Source: Candidatus Rokuibacteriota bacterium (GTDB taxonomy: Bacteria; Methylomirabilota; Methylomirabilia; Rokubacteriales; CSP1-6). Taken from it: a DNA stretch of 6,776 nt. The stretch lies in NCBI GenBank assembly GCA_016179165.1, contig JACORX010000131.1, positions 1-6,776 of the forward strand. Direction: 5' to 3'. A model generated the notes under the pieces. That model did no database searches. It saw only the letters and a program-made list of their open reading frames with translations, and was not told the DNA's origin. Below are positions 5,974 through 6,776 of this stretch, piece by piece (the first letter of the stretch is position 1; every line of letters starts with the position of its first letter). Position numbers and translations under genes: made by a program.

Positions 5974-6318
5974 ATGCAGGCGCAGAGTCGCATCGTTCGC
6001 AACGAGTTTCCATGGGGCGTGATCGAGTGGCTGGCCGGGGGCGAGGTCGGCAACAGCAAGGAATTGTCGATTGCCCGCGTGACCTTGCCGCTGGGCAAGG
6101 CCACAGACACCCACGTTCACGGAAACTGCGAGGAGTCGGTCTACGTAACACGCGGCCGGGTCGAGTGCACCTCGGCCGGCCGGTCGGCGCTGCTCTCGGC
6201 GGGCGAGCTGGTGGTCGTGCCGCGGGGTGCCGTGCACGGCCTGCGCAACGCGGGGGCCGAGCCGGCGGAGGTCCTCCTGTCCTACTCCTCGAGCGCGCGC
6301 GAGTTCAAGCTCGCCTGA
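5974..6318 (+). CDS. Single-domain cupin protein
   Basis: Seen: 114 residues, one conserved beta-barrel domain. Cupin motif 1, G(X)5HXH(X)4E(X)6G, is matched exactly by Gly41, His47, His49, Glu54 and Gly61. Motif 2, G(X)5PXG(X)2H(X)3N, is matched exactly by Gly77, Pro83, Gly85, His88 and Asn92. The three His and the Glu form a complete predicted metal site, so the protein is likely a metalloenzyme or metal-dependent binding protein. Known: small cupins include dioxygenases, isomerases, decarboxylases and non-catalytic ligand binders, and sequence alone does not separate these. It lies 57 nt after the cyclase, same strand, with its own strong SD, and is probably the last gene of the operon. 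An enzymatic step on the pathway's acid or enol product, or a ligand-sensing role, would both fit. There is no DNA-binding domain, so it is not by itself a transcription factor. Confidence 0.9.
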   Translation: MQAQSRIVRNEFPWGVIEWLAGGEVGNSKELSIARVTLPLGKATDTHVHGNCEESVYVTRGRVECTSAGRSALLSAGELVVVPRGAVHGLRNAGAEPAEVLLSYSSSAREFKLA

Positions 6319-6330
6319 CGCCCGGCCTCG

Positions 6331-6776
6331 TCACGTGTCTCGTGCCTGCTCCCTCAGCACGAACTTCTGGATCTTGCCCGTGGAGGTCTTGGGCAGCGAA
6401 CCGAAGACCACGTGCTTGGGCACCTTGTAGCGGGCGAGGTGGTCGCGGCTCCACTGGATGATGTCCTCGGCGGTGACGGGCGGGGCGCCGGGCTTCAGGG
6501 TGACGAAGGCGTACGGGACCTCGCCCCACCTGGGGTCGGGCCGCGCGACCACGGCGGCCTCCATCACGGCCGGGTGGCGGTAGAGCACCTCCTCGACCTC
6601 GAGCGAGGAGATGTTCTCGCCGCCCGAGATGATAATGTCCTTCGAGCGATCCTTGATCTCCATGTAGTTGTCCGGGTGCCAGACGGCGAGGTCGCCCGAG
6701 CGGAACCAGCCGCGGCGCCGCGCCTCCCGAGTGGCGCGCGGGTTCTTGAGATACCCCTTCATCACCGTGGTCCCGC
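6331..6776 (-). CDS. Acyl-CoA synthetase (AMP-dependent ligase), C-terminal fragment cut by window edge
   Basis: Seen: 147 codons of the C-terminal part, open to the right edge; the true start lies beyond it, since family members are about 500-550 residues. Motifs in order: VMKGYLKNPRAT near the edge, GWFRSGDLA (the TGD-type motif, here SGD), IKDRSKDIIISGGENIS (hinge and A8 core), EVEEVLYRHPAV, and LPKTSTGKIQK, whose TGK Lys (codon 6373-6375) is the adenylation lysine. Known: these ANL-superfamily enzymes activate a carboxylic acid with ATP and load it onto CoA. The motif set is that of fatty-acyl/medium-chain or methylthiopropionate-type ligases; the exact acid cannot be read from this portion. 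It converges on the cupin with a 12-nt gap, so it is not in the same transcript but may belong to the same catabolic region. The C-terminus appears complete (stop at 6331-6333). Confidence 0.92.
   Translation of the reverse strand, partial: GTTVMKGYLKNPRATREARRRGWFRSGDLAVWHPDNYMEIKDRSKDIIISGGENISSLEVEEVLYRHPAVMEAAVVARPDPRWGEVPYAFVTLKPGAPPVTAEDIIQWSRDHLARYKVPKHVVFGSLPKTSTGKIQKFVLREQARDT

Noticed and set aside
4810..6237. 475-codon open frame on the minus strand opposite the cyclase and cupin
   Set aside because: No recognisable motifs, and it spans two well-supported plus-strand genes and their SDs. It is a codon-usage shadow.
6299..6314. Hairpin at the end of the cupin gene (GCGAG with CTCGC) as a terminator between the convergent genes
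   Set aside because: Only a 5-bp stem, inside the coding sequence, with no T run on either strand. It gives no real support for termination.
1..6776. Search for tRNA/rRNA, CRISPR arrays, insertion sequences, direct repeats and attachment sites
   Set aside because: Almost all of the window is occupied by eight ordinary genes with gaps of 57 nt or less, and no repeat or RNA-like pattern was seen by eye.

Overview
The window looks like chromosomal DNA from a GC-rich (roughly two-thirds G+C by eye) soil- or subsurface-type bacterium. Coding density is very high, genes are short and tightly packed, and Shine-Dalgarno sequences (SD, ribosome binding sites) of the AGGAGG type are common. Every visible protein belongs to a bacterial metabolic family. 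The style would suit Candidatus Rokubacteria/Methylomirabilota, Deltaproteobacteria or Betaproteobacteria, but I cannot place it from the sequence alone. I see no mobile elements, RNA genes, CRISPR arrays or defence genes.

Layout. Seven genes run on the plus strand and one partial gene runs toward them. First come three genes of the ATP-dependent 5-oxoprolinase (PxpABC) families in the order B-C-A: pxpB (111-965), pxpC (958-1968, overlapping pxpB by 8 nt) and pxpA (1991-2770). A short-chain dehydrogenase/reductase (SDR; 2773-3564) follows after 2 nt. Next is a 12-helix-type major facilitator superfamily (MFS) transporter (3602-4891), a long-form metal-dependent cyclase/amidohydrolase of the kynurenine formamidase superfamily (4894-5916), and a small single-domain cupin (5974-6318). 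On the minus strand, ending 12 nt from the cupin, is the C-terminal quarter of a fatty-acyl-CoA synthetase-type AMP-dependent ligase (6331-6776) that continues past the right edge.

How the genes may work together. Spacing (overlap, 2 nt, about 20-60 nt) supports one plus-strand operon from pxpB to the cupin. PxpABC opens a lactam ring (5-oxoproline to glutamate), and the cyclase superfamily includes hydrolases of cyclic or aryl amides (isatin hydrolase, kynurenine formamidase). With an importer, an NAD(P)-dependent oxidoreductase, a cupin and a nearby CoA ligase, this reads as a catabolic cassette for a small cyclic amide or related carboxylate. All three Pxp-like proteins depart from family patterns at otherwise conserved motifs, and the cyclase carries Gln where classical members have two metal-binding His. 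A substrate other than 5-oxoproline is therefore plausible. That assignment is inference: the sequence shows the families and their arrangement, not the substrate.
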